Notes: generated by a model from the letters alone, not told the origin. A stretch of DNA of 64,000 nucleotides from Halobellus limi (GCF_004799685.1 NZ_CP031311.1:2535355-2599354), one strand, 5' to 3'; counted from the first letter of the stretch, positions 34,237-43,549 are shown. Numbers and translations are program-made.

Positions 34237-35117
34237 TCGCCGACCTCCCGTTCGCGGATCGTCCGTATCCGCTCGTCGAGGTCGTCGTGGACGGACTGTC
34301 TGTACTCGCCGGAGTAGTGATCGATCCGGGCCGCGATCGCGAGCTTGCCGGCGAACGCCCGCGCGGCCGACCCGCGGTTCTCGGGGTGGGTCCCGCGGAC
34401 GTGCTCGTGGGTGAAGATGACGCCGTGCTTCGGCGAGGAGCCCCGTCCGCGGAGGTGCGCGAAGAGCGCGTCCTCCGCGCCCAGCACCTGCACCGTCCCG
34501 GCGGGTTTCTTCGCCAGCGACTCCAGTCCGCCGGCGAGAGAGAGCAGCCGCGCGGCGAGGACCGGACCGGCCATCGCGGCCAGGTTCGGGGCCACCTCCG
34601 GCGCGTGGGACTCGACGAACGATCGGAGTTCCGCACGCTCGTCGTCGAGGTCGACGACGCGTTCCGCGAGCGAGACGACCCGCTCTTCGGCCGGCGACTG
34701 CGGCGTCCATTCGGCGACCGCACGCGCCCCGTCGATGCCGCCGAGGTCGTCGGTGGACCGACTCTCGTCGTCGGAGCCGGACCGCTCCGCGAGCGACCCG
34801 GCCCACTCGGCGAGTCGCTCGGCGAGTTCGTTCGCGGTCCGTTCCGCGTCGTCCATCGCTCTGATGGCGTGCGTGAGCTGCTGGTCGTCCGCCCGCTCGC
34901 GGGACCGGACGGCCTCACGGGTCGCAGCGAGCGTCGCCTCGTGGAGGGCGTCGTAGTAGTCGTCCTCGTCGGTCGCGAAACCCGACTGGACGGCCCGTTT
35001 CGGCCAGTTCTGAGGCTGGTCGGCTCCTCCTTCGGCAATCGCGGTTGCCGCCGCTTCGAGGTCGCCCGGATCGAGGCCTGTGAACCATCCCGTGTGTTCG
35101 GGATTCGAACCGCTCAT
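34233..35117 (-). CDS. nop5: NOP5/NOP56-family C/D-box sRNP scaffold protein
   Basis: The 294-residue protein bridges fibrillarin and the L7Ae-bound guide RNA. It has an N-terminal fibrillarin-binding region (1-70), a coiled-coil middle (about 120-165), and the Nop domain with APNLAAMAGPVLAARLLSLAGG, KKPAGTVQVLGAEDALFAH and SPKHGVIFTHEHVRGT. Unlike many archaeal homologues it lacks a Lys-rich tail, as is common in halophiles. It precedes and overlaps flpA. Confidence 0.95.
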   Translation of the reverse strand: MSGSNPEHTGWFTGLDPGDLEAAATAIAEGGADQPQNWPKRAVQSGFATDEDDYYDALHEATLAATREAVRSRERADDQQLTHAIRAMDDAERTANELAERLAEWAGSLAERSGSDDESRSTDDLGGIDGARAVAEWTPQSPAEERVVSLAERVVDLDDERAELRSFVESHAPEVAPNLAAMAGPVLAARLLSLAGGLESLAKKPAGTVQVLGAEDALFAHLRGRGSSPKHGVIFTHEHVRGTHPENRGSAARAFAGKLAIAARIDHYSGEYRQSVHDDLDERIRTIREREVGE

Positions 35118-35180
35118 AGGGGTCCTTGATGACGGACTCGTATATGTATTCGCGAAAGGCGTGGGAAATCTACGAGCCTG

Positions 35181-36029
35181 TTAGAGACTCAGAGAGAGAT
35201 TATCGTACCCGACGATGACCTCTCCCTCGAAGACGTCCGCGGCCGCTTCCTCCATCTGCCGCAGGTCCCTGTACGGGAGGAGATGAGTGAGAACTAACGT
35301 GTCTACGCCGGCCTCGGCTGCAATCTCTCCCGCTTCACGCGCCGTACAATGGGTTTCGTGGAGCCGGTCCCACTGTTCCTGTGGATACGGTTCGGTAAGG
35401 CGGTCCCACACGAAGCCGTCCGAGCGGTACTCCTCGTCAACCGGCCCTAGACAGGCGTCTTGGACGAGGACGTCGGCGTCAGACGCAAACTCTGCGATTT
35501 CTGGTATCTTCCTACTATCAGCCGAAAAGACGAAAGTGTTCCCGGACTCTTTCGAGGTGAACCGATACCCGTAGGTCTCGATCGAGTGGTCGACAGGTAA
35601 AACGTCCACACGGAGCTGCTCGTCCTCCAGACGGAATTCCTCGCCGACGATTTCAACGCCGATGTCGTCTATTCCCGACGTCGAATACTCCATCTGCTTG
35701 CGATACTGAATGTCCTCGTCGTAGATCGTGTACAACGATTCCAGAAGGTGATCGGTTCCCTCGGGCCCATAGACCGTCAGATCTGTACGCCCCATCGACC
35801 AGCTTGATATCACGAAATTGTAAAACTCCGAATTATGATCGATGTGGTGATGGGTAAAAAACAGCTCCTCGATCTCACTGATATCGGTCTCGTTTTCGAG
35901 TAACCGGTGGACGGTTTTTTGTCCACAATCGATCAGAATGTTTCTCTCCCCTAGAGTGAGGAGAATAGCTGTGCCACCCCGTTCGAGGGTCGGTACTGGT
36001 GAGCCGGTGCCCAGAAGTGTGATTTTCAT
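35181..36029 (-). CDS. Metallo-beta-lactamase-fold hydrolase (RNase Z-like subgroup)
   Basis: The 282-residue hydrolase has the metal site THHHIDHN (about 59-66), further ligands in FSADSR and ETHCTAREAG, and TLVLTHLLP near the end. The N-terminus MKITLLGTGSPVPTLERGG is that of RNase-Z/arylsulfatase-like enzymes. Position next to a TctCBA transporter, in lower-G+C DNA, suggests it hydrolyses a compound imported by that system or its activated form, an inference. The coding bias differs from the surrounding chromosome. Confidence 0.88.
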   Translation of the reverse strand: MKITLLGTGSPVPTLERGGTAILLTLGERNILIDCGQKTVHRLLENETDISEIEELFFTHHHIDHNSEFYNFVISSWSMGRTDLTVYGPEGTDHLLESLYTIYDEDIQYRKQMEYSTSGIDDIGVEIVGEEFRLEDEQLRVDVLPVDHSIETYGYRFTSKESGNTFVFSADSRKIPEIAEFASDADVLVQDACLGPVDEEYRSDGFVWDRLTEPYPQEQWDRLHETHCTAREAGEIAAEAGVDTLVLTHLLPYRDLRQMEEAAADVFEGEVIVGYDNLSLSL

Positions 36030-36066
36030 ATTGTGTGATGATTTTCTGATTTTTACTGCAGCTATG

Positions 36067-37617
36067 CTACTTTCCGACGTTCAAGTTTTCTCGGGTCGTC
36101 CTAACTTCGGATATCAGCTGGTATACGAGCACGATACCTGCGATACCGATGATTGCGGCAGGTACCGGGGCAGAGACGACGGCGAGTTGATCGCCGCCGG
36201 CCGCCTGTACGGCTCGCAGATAGTACGTTTCCAAGATCGGACCCAGAATGAACCCGAAAACAACTGATATCGGCGAGTATCCGAGTTTCCGCATCGTGAA
36301 CCCCAAGATACCGAAGACGATCACTGCGATGGAGTCCAAGCCGCTGAAATTGTTGGCGAATCCGCCGAGGACCGCCAAGATAACGATCATCGGTGCGATG
36401 ATCTCGACCCGTATCTCGACGATGTTCTTGATTAACGACGACAGCGAGTAGCCCACGAAGAGCATCACGATGTTCGCGAACAACAGCGCGAGTACGACAC
36501 CGTACGCGAGTTCCGGCGTTTCGACGAACAACTGGGGGCCAACGCGGATATTTTTGAGTTGTAACACTCCCAGTAGAATCGCTGCAGCGATACCTCCGGG
36601 GACACCGAGAACCAACGTGGGAATGAGCGTGGCCGCCGTAGCGGCATTGTTCGAGGATTCCGCAGCGATGAGTCCTTCGATCGCACCCGTCCCGAAGTCC
36701 TCTCCACGTTTAGAGAACGTCTTTCCGACGTAGTACGAGACGAAGTTGGCGACGATCGAACCGGCACCGGGAACGAGTCCGATCCCGATGCCGATCGCCG
36801 ACGAGCGGAGGACTGAGACCGGGCGTCGAACGGTCTCGAGGATACCCCGGTTCATATCCTGCAACCGCCGTCGGAGTATTTTGCCCGTCGATGTCTCGAG
36901 CGACTCCTCGGTCTCTTCGTCGTCCTCTTCGATGCTGCCACCTTGGTACAACAGCATCATCGCCTCGCTGATCGCGAACAACCCGACGATCAGCGGAATC
37001 ATCGGAATTCCCTGTTCGAGGTAATCGACACCGAAAGTAAAGCGTTCGACGCCTCTGAACGAACTGTATCCGACGACAGACAGGAGCAGTCCGAAGGCCG
37101 AGGCGACGAGGCCTTTGAGCATCGACCCGCGCGAGACGATAACGAGAATTACGACGCCGGCGAGACCGATTGCGAACACGACGCTCGGGCCGATCTGGAG
37201 TGCGATCCGTGCGAACGGCGGTGCGATCAACAGCAGCGCGAGGACGCTGAGTATCCCGCCGATAATCGACGACGCTAGCGTGACGCCCAACGCGAGGACG
37301 CCGTCGCCGCGTTTGGTCATCGGATAGCCATCGAACGTCGTGACAGTGGAGGACGGATCTCCCGGCGTATTGATGAGAACGGCGGTCACCGATCCCCCGT
37401 AAACGCCCGCCGGATAGACCGACGCTAATAACACGACCGCGGGGAGCGGATCCATCGCAATCGTCAGCGGGAATAGGAGCACGATACCGATCACGGGCCC
37501 CAATCCCGGGATGACCCCGATGATAAATCCGAATACGACCCCCACGACTACCATCAACAGTACCTCCGGCGTGAGGACCTGTGCTAACGCGTCAAGGAGG
37601 ATGTTCGTTGTTGCCAT
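36067..37617 (-). CDS. tctA: Tripartite tricarboxylate transporter large permease (TctA)
   Basis: The 516-residue permease has about 12 membrane segments and the family signatures FGFIIGVIPGLGPVIG near the start and YPAGVYGGSVTAVLINTPGDPSSTVTTFDG (read in two parts) around residue 70-100. A second half has LVPGAGSIVANFVSYYVGK and ESSNNAATAATLIPTLVLGVPG. It imports small carboxylates delivered by the binding protein TctC. The acidic linker around residues 230-245 is cytoplasmic. G+C is visibly lower than in flanking genes. Confidence 0.96.
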   Translation of the reverse strand: MATTNILLDALAQVLTPEVLLMVVVGVVFGFIIGVIPGLGPVIGIVLLFPLTIAMDPLPAVVLLASVYPAGVYGGSVTAVLINTPGDPSSTVTTFDGYPMTKRGDGVLALGVTLASSIIGGILSVLALLLIAPPFARIALQIGPSVVFAIGLAGVVILVIVSRGSMLKGLVASAFGLLLSVVGYSSFRGVERFTFGVDYLEQGIPMIPLIVGLFAISEAMMLLYQGGSIEEDDEETEESLETSTGKILRRRLQDMNRGILETVRRPVSVLRSSAIGIGIGLVPGAGSIVANFVSYYVGKTFSKRGEDFGTGAIEGLIAAESSNNAATAATLIPTLVLGVPGGIAAAILLGVLQLKNIRVGPQLFVETPELAYGVVLALLFANIVMLFVGYSLSSLIKNIVEIRVEIIAPMIVILAVLGGFANNFSGLDSIAVIVFGILGFTMRKLGYSPISVVFGFILGPILETYYLRAVQAAGGDQLAVVSAPVPAAIIGIAGIVLVYQLISEVRTTRENLNVGK

Positions 37618-37620
37618 TTT

Positions 37621-38145
37621 TCAGAATAGCCTGAGTGGAATTCTGATCAGAATCCCGAACACGACGTACACGAAAGCAAATAACGTGACTGTACTGAGTC
37701 CCAGTCTCTTCGGGTCGCGAACGCCCAGTGAGTACGCGGCGCCGACGTAACAGAACACGACCGCCAACAGAACGTTGAACGTCCCAAATGCGAAGAAGAC
37801 GGCCGTCCACAGGCCCATCATCACGAGCCGTTTGACTCGCACGGGGAGCGGAAACGCACTCGCCGAACCGATTAGATGTCTCATCACCTCGTCGTCCGTC
37901 GAGGCGAGGAGGTCGGGTTTCACGAGGCGAGTAATCACCTCTTTCACTACCAGCCCGACGGCGGCGACGATCCCGATATGGATAACGACGGACGGGAAGA
38001 TCCGGGGGGTTCGACTGAACGCAGTCGAGAGTTCGCGGAGGTAGAGGAGCACCCCTAACGCGAGTGCAGCCGAGAGGACTGATCCGTATCGGAACAGCTG
38101 TGACTCAACCGACTGCGAACGCGTCTCGCCGGTTATCGAGCTCAT
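37621..38145 (-). CDS. tctB: Tripartite tricarboxylate transporter small permease (TctB)
   Basis: The 174-residue product has four membrane segments and the family layout. An early segment carries GSVLSAALALGVLLYL, followed by RIFPSVVIHIGIVAAVGLVV and a second pair near the C-terminus (WTAVFFAFGTFNVLLAVVFCYVGA in two parts). It pairs with TctA, whose gene begins 3 bases after the tctB stop. tctC ends 1 base upstream of its start, so the three genes form one operon. Confidence 0.9.
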   Translation of the reverse strand: MSSITGETRSQSVESQLFRYGSVLSAALALGVLLYLRELSTAFSRTPRIFPSVVIHIGIVAAVGLVVKEVITRLVKPDLLASTDDEVMRHLIGSASAFPLPVRVKRLVMMGLWTAVFFAFGTFNVLLAVVFCYVGAAYSLGVRDPKRLGLSTVTLFAFVYVVFGILIRIPLRLF

Positions 38146-38146
38146 T

Positions 38147-39208
38147 TCAGCGGTGTTCCGCGGCGAACTCTTGAAGCGTCGGAATGTACGGATCGAACTG
38201 AGACTTGTAGTCGTCCCATTTTTGTTCTAATTCCTCTCCGAACGTCGGAGTGGGGTATGACCCGATGTTCCGCATCTCCTCGTACCAGCCCGTGTCCTCC
38301 GACATTATGCTCCGTAAGGCCTCGACGAGCACTTCTTGAATATCATCTGGGAGCCCCGGTGGCCCCATCAGACCCTTCATAGACGTCATAAGCGGCGGGT
38401 TCTCAACGAGATCCGGGTACTCGGTGACGAACATATCCTCCGAAATGGAGATTCCCTGGGTCTCCTCGTAGTAGGAGATGAGCTCTTCGTTTGGCTCCGA
38501 AAGGATGCTCACAGGTTTCGTCCGTTCCGCAGCGAAGTTGTTCGCGGTGGTATCGAACGTGTTCGCGGCCACGTCCACGCGACCGGCCTGCGCTTCGGTT
38601 GCGAGTGCGCCGCCACCGCCGACAAACACTGGATCGATCGAGAGATCAACCGAGTCTTGGAGTTGTAGCATCGGGATTGCGACCGGTGCAACCGGTCCAG
38701 TGAATCCCATCGTGACTGCCTGCTCTTCGGCGAGGTCGACGATATCGGGAAGGCGCTCGATATCCGAATCGTAGCCGGTCATAATATTCAGCGGGACTTG
38801 CGAGAACTGCCCGAGGAGAGTGAACGCGTCGGGATCGTAATCGAACGAATCGAGCACCTGGGGATGCGTGGCGATAACGGGGTACCAAAAGGCGGAGAGC
38901 GTGTAACCATCGGGGTCTGCCGAACTGAACTGCTGGTAGTTTACCGCTCCACCCGCCTCGGGATTATTGGTCACCGAGATCGACGCATCGAGTTCGTCCT
39001 GCAGGAAATCTGCGATGAGACGCGTCTCGAGGTCCGTTTGTCCGCCTTTGCCGAATGGAATGTTGATCGTGATGGATTCCGATGGGTATTCGCTCCCACG
39101 TCCCGGGACGAGCGCAGAACACCCCGAGAGCCCCAGGACACCGCCGGTAGTTGCTATTGCTTTGAGCGACTTTCTCCTGGTAACTGACTGCATACCACTT
39201 GCATCCAT
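38147..39208 (-). CDS. tctC: Tripartite tricarboxylate transporter binding lipoprotein (TctC/Bug family)
   Basis: The 353-residue lipoprotein has a twin-Arg-like TRRKSLKAIATTGGVLGLSGC N-terminus (in two parts), with the lipobox Cys at about 30, as usual for haloarchaeal Tat lipoproteins. The mature Bug fold includes ITINIPFGKGGQTDLETRLIA, VTNNPEAGGAVNYQQ and GLMGPPGLPDDIQEVLVEAL. It captures an unidentified carboxylate outside the cell. A TATA at 39231-39240 lies about 27 bases from the ATG at 39208, which supports this start over the Met at residue 6. Confidence 0.94.
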   Translation of the reverse strand: MDASGMQSVTRRKSLKAIATTGGVLGLSGCSALVPGRGSEYPSESITINIPFGKGGQTDLETRLIADFLQDELDASISVTNNPEAGGAVNYQQFSSADPDGYTLSAFWYPVIATHPQVLDSFDYDPDAFTLLGQFSQVPLNIMTGYDSDIERLPDIVDLAEEQAVTMGFTGPVAPVAIPMLQLQDSVDLSIDPVFVGGGGALATEAQAGRVDVAANTFDTTANNFAAERTKPVSILSEPNEELISYYEETQGISISEDMFVTEYPDLVENPPLMTSMKGLMGPPGLPDDIQEVLVEALRSIMSEDTGWYEEMRNIGSYPTPTFGEELEQKWDDYKSQFDPYIPTLQEFAAEHR

Positions 39209-39230
39209 AACGGTCGTTAGGTATGTATAA

Positions 39231-39240
39231 TAGTATAAAT
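39231..39240 (-). promoter_or_regulatory. TATA box of the tctCBA operon
   Basis: On the minus strand ATTTATACTA lies about 27 bases before the tctC ATG, so the mRNA is probably leaderless. The surrounding 284-base spacer (39209-39492) is the most A/T-rich stretch of the window and separates the transporter from the divergent IclR gene. Regulator sites are expected here, but I cannot pick one out reliably. Confidence 0.65.
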
Positions 39241-39492
39241 AGATTTTGGTAGATGATATAGAAACGTGAGTTAGAAGCCCTGATATCGTATTTCTACCAT
39301 CTCGAATAACGGAATAAATTCGTATTTATATATGGAAACGGTCGAAGATTAACAATTCAACTTTTGCTACAATAAGTCACCTCTATTTGCTTCTTAATAG
39401 AGAAGTGCGATATATTCGTAGAATATCCGAATCTGGATGTCTTCGAGATACTCGAAGAAAGCTTATTGGACCGGGTGTTCAATGAACGACAA

Positions 39493-40251
39493 ATGAACGA
39501 ACCGCGTCGCCCTGTCACGACCGTCAATACAGCGGTAGAGATCATCGACGCACTTGTCGGATCGCCTGACCAGACGCTCTCGGAGATTTCTCAACAGGTC
39601 GGTCTCGCAGAGAGTACGACGCATCGTCACCTGGCAACGTTGGTTCAGAACGATCTCGTCGTTCGAGACGAGGACACGTACCGGCTCAGTTTCCGTTTCC
39701 TCGATATCGGCACGCAATCGCAACACCAGCATCCGCTCTATACGGCCGGTCGCGAATACATCGATTCGTTAGCCGATGAAACAGGCGAGCGAGTCTGGTT
39801 GGCAACCTGTGAAAACGGGTTCAGCGTGAGTCTCTACTGGGCGAGCGATCGAAACCCCCTCCACCAGCATTCGCGCATCGGAACGAGGCATCACCTCCAT
39901 ATGTCGTCACCCGGAAAAGCGATGCTCGCAGAACTATCTGATGAGGAGGTGCGATCCATCATCGAGAAGCACGGATTGCCGCCGCAGACAGAGGACACGA
40001 TCACGGACGAAGAACAGTTGTTCGGCGAACTGGACGAAATACGAGAGCGCGGCTATGCGACCAGTAGGAACGAAACCGTAGAAGGGATGAGTGCAGTCGC
40101 CGTCTCAGTCAGCGACGAGGTTTCGGGGATTCTCGGCGCGATTGGAATCGGTTGTTCGACGAGCCGGATGACCGAAGACCGCCAGAAACGATTCGTGAGC
40201 CGGTTGCTCGAAACGGCCGACGAGATGGCGATCCGGACGAGGTTTTCTTGA
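39493..40251 (+). CDS. IclR-family transcriptional regulator
   Basis: The 252-residue product has an N-terminal winged helix (QTLSEISQQVGLAESTTHRHLATL, about 29-52). Its IclR effector domain has SSPGKAMLAEL, RERGYATSRNETVEGMSAVAV and GAIGIGCSTSRM. IclR proteins sense small organic acids. It diverges from tctCBA and is the natural regulator of the transporter and of the hydrolase. I chose the ATG at 39493; a TTG nine codons earlier would add residues of no family character. Confidence 0.93.
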   Translation: MNEPRRPVTTVNTAVEIIDALVGSPDQTLSEISQQVGLAESTTHRHLATLVQNDLVVRDEDTYRLSFRFLDIGTQSQHQHPLYTAGREYIDSLADETGERVWLATCENGFSVSLYWASDRNPLHQHSRIGTRHHLHMSSPGKAMLAELSDEEVRSIIEKHGLPPQTEDTITDEEQLFGELDEIRERGYATSRNETVEGMSAVAVSVSDEVSGILGAIGIGCSTSRMTEDRQKRFVSRLLETADEMAIRTRFS

Positions 40252-40528
40252 GTCGTTCGTAGTTCTGCCAGCGGGTGATTTTTTCGAGTATTTCGAAACC
40301 GTATCGGTGATCGGACCCAAGTCGGGTATCTCGTGCGTTTCCCTACGAGTCTTGAGCAATGAGACGGTCCGATCGATCCGTGAATCCGCTGTAAGTCACA
40401 CAAGAAACGGTGGGACCCGAGGCGACGGAACGAGACCGCGGTTGTCACAGGACAAGGAGGGGGTTAATTTGCCCCGATCCGTAATTGGACGTGTTCGCCC
40501 GATCGCCGTCTCCGTCACGCCACCAACA

Positions 40529-41959
40529 ATGATCGACCCAGTCATCGCAAGCCGGCTTCAGTTCGCCCTCACGACCATCGTCCACATCATCTTCCCGGTG
40601 ATGAGTATGGGACTGGCCCCGTTCATCGTCTTTTTCACCTGGAAGGACATCCGGACCGGAAAGCCGATTTACGAGCGGTTACGCCGCTTCTGGACGAAGA
40701 TATTCGCGGTCTCCTTCGTCGTCGGGACGGTCACGGGCATCGTCCTCGAGTTCGAGTTCGGGACCAACTTCGCCGCGTTCTCGACGACCGCGGGCGAGCT
40801 GTTCGGCGGTCCACTCGCCATCGAGGGGATGATGGCGTTCATGCTGGAGGCGACGTTCCTGGGGGTGTTCGTCTTCGGACGGGAGAAGGTCGGCGACGTC
40901 CTCTACATGATATCCGCCGTCGCGGTCGGCCTGGGGACGTGGCTGTCGGCCGTGTGGATCCTCATCGCCAACTCGTGGATGCAGACGCCGCGGGGGTACG
41001 AACTCGTCACGGAGAACGGACAACAGGTCGTCCACCTCGTCGATCCGATCGCGGCGTATTTGAACCCGCGGTTCGGCTACATGTTCGTCCACATGCAGAA
41101 CGCGGCCGTCGAGTCGGTCGCGCTGTTTATGGCCGGCGTCGCGGCCTACTACGTCTTTCGGCACCACGTGTGGGGGTACCAGGTCGAGGACGTCGACTTC
41201 TGGGAGACCACGCTCAAGATCGCGCTCGTCGGACTGCTCCTCACGGCGCCCCTGCAGGTCGTCCACGGCGACATGTACGGTCGGCACGTCGCCGAGACGC
41301 AACCTCAGAAGTTCGCCGCGATGGAGGCGGTCTGGGAGACCGACTCGTACGTCCCGGAGTACATCATCGCCGTCCCGACCGACCTCGCTGACATCACGAA
41401 CCCGAGAGCCAAGGACCTGTTCGGGATCGGGATTCCGGGCGGTGCGTCGTGGCTCGCCAGTGGCGGCGACCCCACGGCCGAGATACGCGGCCTGAACTCG
41501 TTCGAGACCGAGGCCCCACCGGTCGCGATCGTGTTCTGGGCCTTCCGCGCGATGGTCGGTCTCGGGTTCTGGTTCGTTCTGTTAGCGTTCTGGGGCGGTT
41601 ACCGCTGGTACACCGGCGAGCTGTTCGAGGACGGGCTCCTGCACAAGGCCCTGATGGCGTCCTCACTGCTGGGAGTCCTCGCCACCGAACTGGGATGGAT
41701 CGTCACGGAGGTCGGCCGGCAGCCCTGGGTCATCCAGGGAGTGATGCGGACGAGCGAGGGCGTCTCGCCGGGGTTGACCGGTGCCGAGGCGACGCTCACG
41801 CTCGGCGGGTTCGCGGTGGTGTACCTCGGCTTGCTCGCGTTGTACACCTACGTCGTGGCGCGGATCATCCGGAGCGGGCCGCCGCCGCGCGAGGAACTCC
41901 GATCGACCGCGTCGCCGACGGGGGAGGTCCCGGCTTCGGGGGTGGCGAACGATGACTAG
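40529..41959 (+). CDS. cydA: Cytochrome bd oxidase subunit I (CydA)
   Basis: The 476-residue heme-bearing subunit reduces O2 with quinol electrons. Key residues fall at the same numbers as in the E. coli enzyme with this start: His19 (heme b595/d ligand), Glu99 and Glu107 (EGMMAFMLEATF). His188 in FVHMQNAAVES is the counterpart of E. coli His186. The Q-loop is of the short type. The longer in-frame start at 40307 is rejected for this reason. Upstream, a TATA-like ttaattt (about 40464-40470) could give a leader of about 35 bases. cydB overlaps the end by 8 bases. Confidence 0.96.
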   Translation: MIDPVIASRLQFALTTIVHIIFPVMSMGLAPFIVFFTWKDIRTGKPIYERLRRFWTKIFAVSFVVGTVTGIVLEFEFGTNFAAFSTTAGELFGGPLAIEGMMAFMLEATFLGVFVFGREKVGDVLYMISAVAVGLGTWLSAVWILIANSWMQTPRGYELVTENGQQVVHLVDPIAAYLNPRFGYMFVHMQNAAVESVALFMAGVAAYYVFRHHVWGYQVEDVDFWETTLKIALVGLLLTAPLQVVHGDMYGRHVAETQPQKFAAMEAVWETDSYVPEYIIAVPTDLADITNPRAKDLFGIGIPGGASWLASGGDPTAEIRGLNSFETEAPPVAIVFWAFRAMVGLGFWFVLLAFWGGYRWYTGELFEDGLLHKALMASSLLGVLATELGWIVTEVGRQPWVIQGVMRTSEGVSPGLTGAEATLTLGGFAVVYLGLLALYTYVVARIIRSGPPPREELRSTASPTGEVPASGVANDD

Positions 41960-42953
41960 TCTCGTCGCGCTCGGGGACGGACCCCTGTTCGGGCTCCCGC
42001 TGCCGGAGCTGTGGTTCGCGCTGCTGTTCGTGATGCTCGGTACGTTCCTGTTCCTCGACGGGTTCGACTTCGGGGCCGGCGCGATATTCGCCGCGCTCGA
42101 CGACGACACCGAGCGCGAAACGGTGCTCGCGGCCATCGGGCCGTTCTGGGACGGGAACGAAGTGTGGCTCGTGGTGTTCGGCGGGGCGCTGTTCGCGTCG
42201 TTTCCCTCGGTGTACGCCGACCTCTTCAGCCGGCACTATCTCCTGATGTTCGGCATCCTGGGAGCCCTCATCCTGCGAGGTCTCGCCCCCGAGATGTACG
42301 AACAGCGGCACGATCCGGCGTGGCAGCGCTGGTGGGGGCGGTCGTTCGTCGCCGGGAGCGTCCTGGCACCGTTCCTGCTGGGGGCGTTCGCCGGAAACTG
42401 GCTCGCCGGGAGCGCCCGCTCGTTCACCCTCGTCGGCGTCGTGGTCGGCGTGGCCGTCACGCTCCTGACCGTCGTCTCCGGCGCCGCGTTCCTCCGGCTG
42501 AAGACCGGGCGACGCCTGCCCGAGAGCGTCGCTCGGTATGGCATCGCGGCGGTCGGCGGCTACCTGCTCGCGGTGGTCGCGACGCTCGCGCTGCTCGCCC
42601 TCCGACTGCCGAACGGGCCCGACGCGCTGCTGAGGCTCCCCGTCGTCGTCCCGGTCGTCGCCTCCGTCGCCCTCGCCGCGGGGTACGTCGTCGCCCTCCG
42701 CCGCGGCGCGAACCTGGTCGCGCTCGGTGCGGCCGCCGGCCTCACTTACGCGTTGGTCTCGGTGGTCGCGGTCGTGATGTACCCGGCGGTCGACCCCGCG
42801 ACGGGCGCCACCGTTCGCGAGGCGATCGTCTCGACGCTCCCGCTGAATCTGATGTCGATCGGCGCGGCCCTGTTGTTACCGCTGATCACGACGTACTTCG
42901 TCGTGCTCTACTCGGCCTTCAGCGGCCCGATCTCCGCGGGGGAGGCGTACTGA
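41952..42953 (+). CDS. cydB: Cytochrome bd oxidase subunit II (CydB)
   Basis: The 333-residue subunit has about eight membrane helices and the family N-terminus LPELWFALLFVMLGTFLFLDGFDFGAGAIF (two parts), followed by IGPFWDGNEVWLVVFGGALFASFP. It pairs with CydA. The ATG lies in an 8-base overlap with cydA, so translation is coupled. It is of normal length for the family, with a C-terminus of TTYFVVLYSAFSGPI. Confidence 0.95.
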   Translation: MTSLVALGDGPLFGLPLPELWFALLFVMLGTFLFLDGFDFGAGAIFAALDDDTERETVLAAIGPFWDGNEVWLVVFGGALFASFPSVYADLFSRHYLLMFGILGALILRGLAPEMYEQRHDPAWQRWWGRSFVAGSVLAPFLLGAFAGNWLAGSARSFTLVGVVVGVAVTLLTVVSGAAFLRLKTGRRLPESVARYGIAAVGGYLLAVVATLALLALRLPNGPDALLRLPVVVPVVASVALAAGYVVALRRGANLVALGAAAGLTYALVSVVAVVMYPAVDPATGATVREAIVSTLPLNLMSIGAALLLPLITTYFVVLYSAFSGPISAGEAY

Positions 42954-42955
42954 CC

Positions 42956-43189
42956 GTGGTGAGAGCGCCGTCGTCGGGAGAGACGGACACCCGCGTGCGG
43001 TTGGCCTCTCGCGTCCTCGTCACCTGGGTCGAACTCGTCGCCGTCGGGTTCGCGGGCGCGGTGTTCGGGGAAGTCGCGTCCGGGCCGCCACAGCTGATCG
43101 GCTATCTACTGACGGTGCTCGCGCTCGTGGGGGTCTTTATGTACAACGTCGATCGACTGATCGTCGAGCGAGTCTCCGATGCGGGGTGA
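42956..43189 (+). CDS. Small two-helix membrane protein after cydAB
   Basis: The 77-residue frame begins at GTG two bases after the cydB stop (a second GTG follows at once). The N-terminus is polar (RAPSSGETDTRVRLA). Two membrane helices follow (VLVTWVELVAVGFAGAVFG, then LIGYLLTVLALVGVFMYNV) with a short loop, and the tail is charged. The spacing indicates it is the third gene of the oxidase operon. Bacterial bd oxidases need tiny helical subunits (CydX/CydH); this could play an analogous part, although it is not a recognisable homologue. Confidence 0.7.
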   Translation: MVRAPSSGETDTRVRLASRVLVTWVELVAVGFAGAVFGEVASGPPQLIGYLLTVLALVGVFMYNVDRLIVERVSDAG

Positions 43190-43309
43190 GGCCGGCCTGT
43201 CGGGTCGGGCTCTCGCGAGCGTTCACCCGGAACGCGACCGCCCCGTCGGTGGTGCGAGTCGCTCGGAAAGGGCGACCGACGCCGGAGGCCGCCGTGAACG
43301 TCGACCCGA

Positions 43310-43549
43310 TCAACTCGGCCGACGTGGAACCCGATCGAACAGGCCCCCGCGTCGTCTGCTGGCGATGCCGAACAGAATGGCCGCGCTCGGCACGAACAGC
43401 GAGGCGCCGAGCGCCGTCACGATGTCGTCGTTCGTCACTCCGTACGCGATTCCGGCGGTCGCGATCGCGAGCGCGACGACCGCTGGGAAGCAGAGTCGAC
43501 ACCGGAGTATCGCCGCGGTTCGACGCCTGATCACACCGAGTACGCGCAT
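43310..43549 (-). CDS. Small two-helix membrane protein, hypothetical
   Basis: The 79-residue frame starts MRVLGVIRRRTAA and has two hydrophobic segments (FPAVVALAIATAGIAYGV and IVTALGASLFVPSAAILFGIA) with basic ends. It is consistent with a real membrane protein and with host codon bias, but there is no homology I can name. It lies convergent to the cydAB unit and divergent from the HTH regulator. A longer in-frame start at 43663 would overlap the regulator start and is unlikely. Confidence 0.5.
   Translation of the reverse strand: MRVLGVIRRRTAAILRCRLCFPAVVALAIATAGIAYGVTNDDIVTALGASLFVPSAAILFGIASRRRGGLFDRVPRRPS

Noticed and set aside
35095-35117. tRNA T-loop-like ggattcgaaccg
   Set aside because: It is the start of the nop5 coding sequence (GSNPEH). 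There is no acceptor or anticodon stem around it.
39466-39492. TTG start for the IclR gene
   Set aside because: It adds nine residues with no family character. The ATG at 39493 begins the typical N-terminus.
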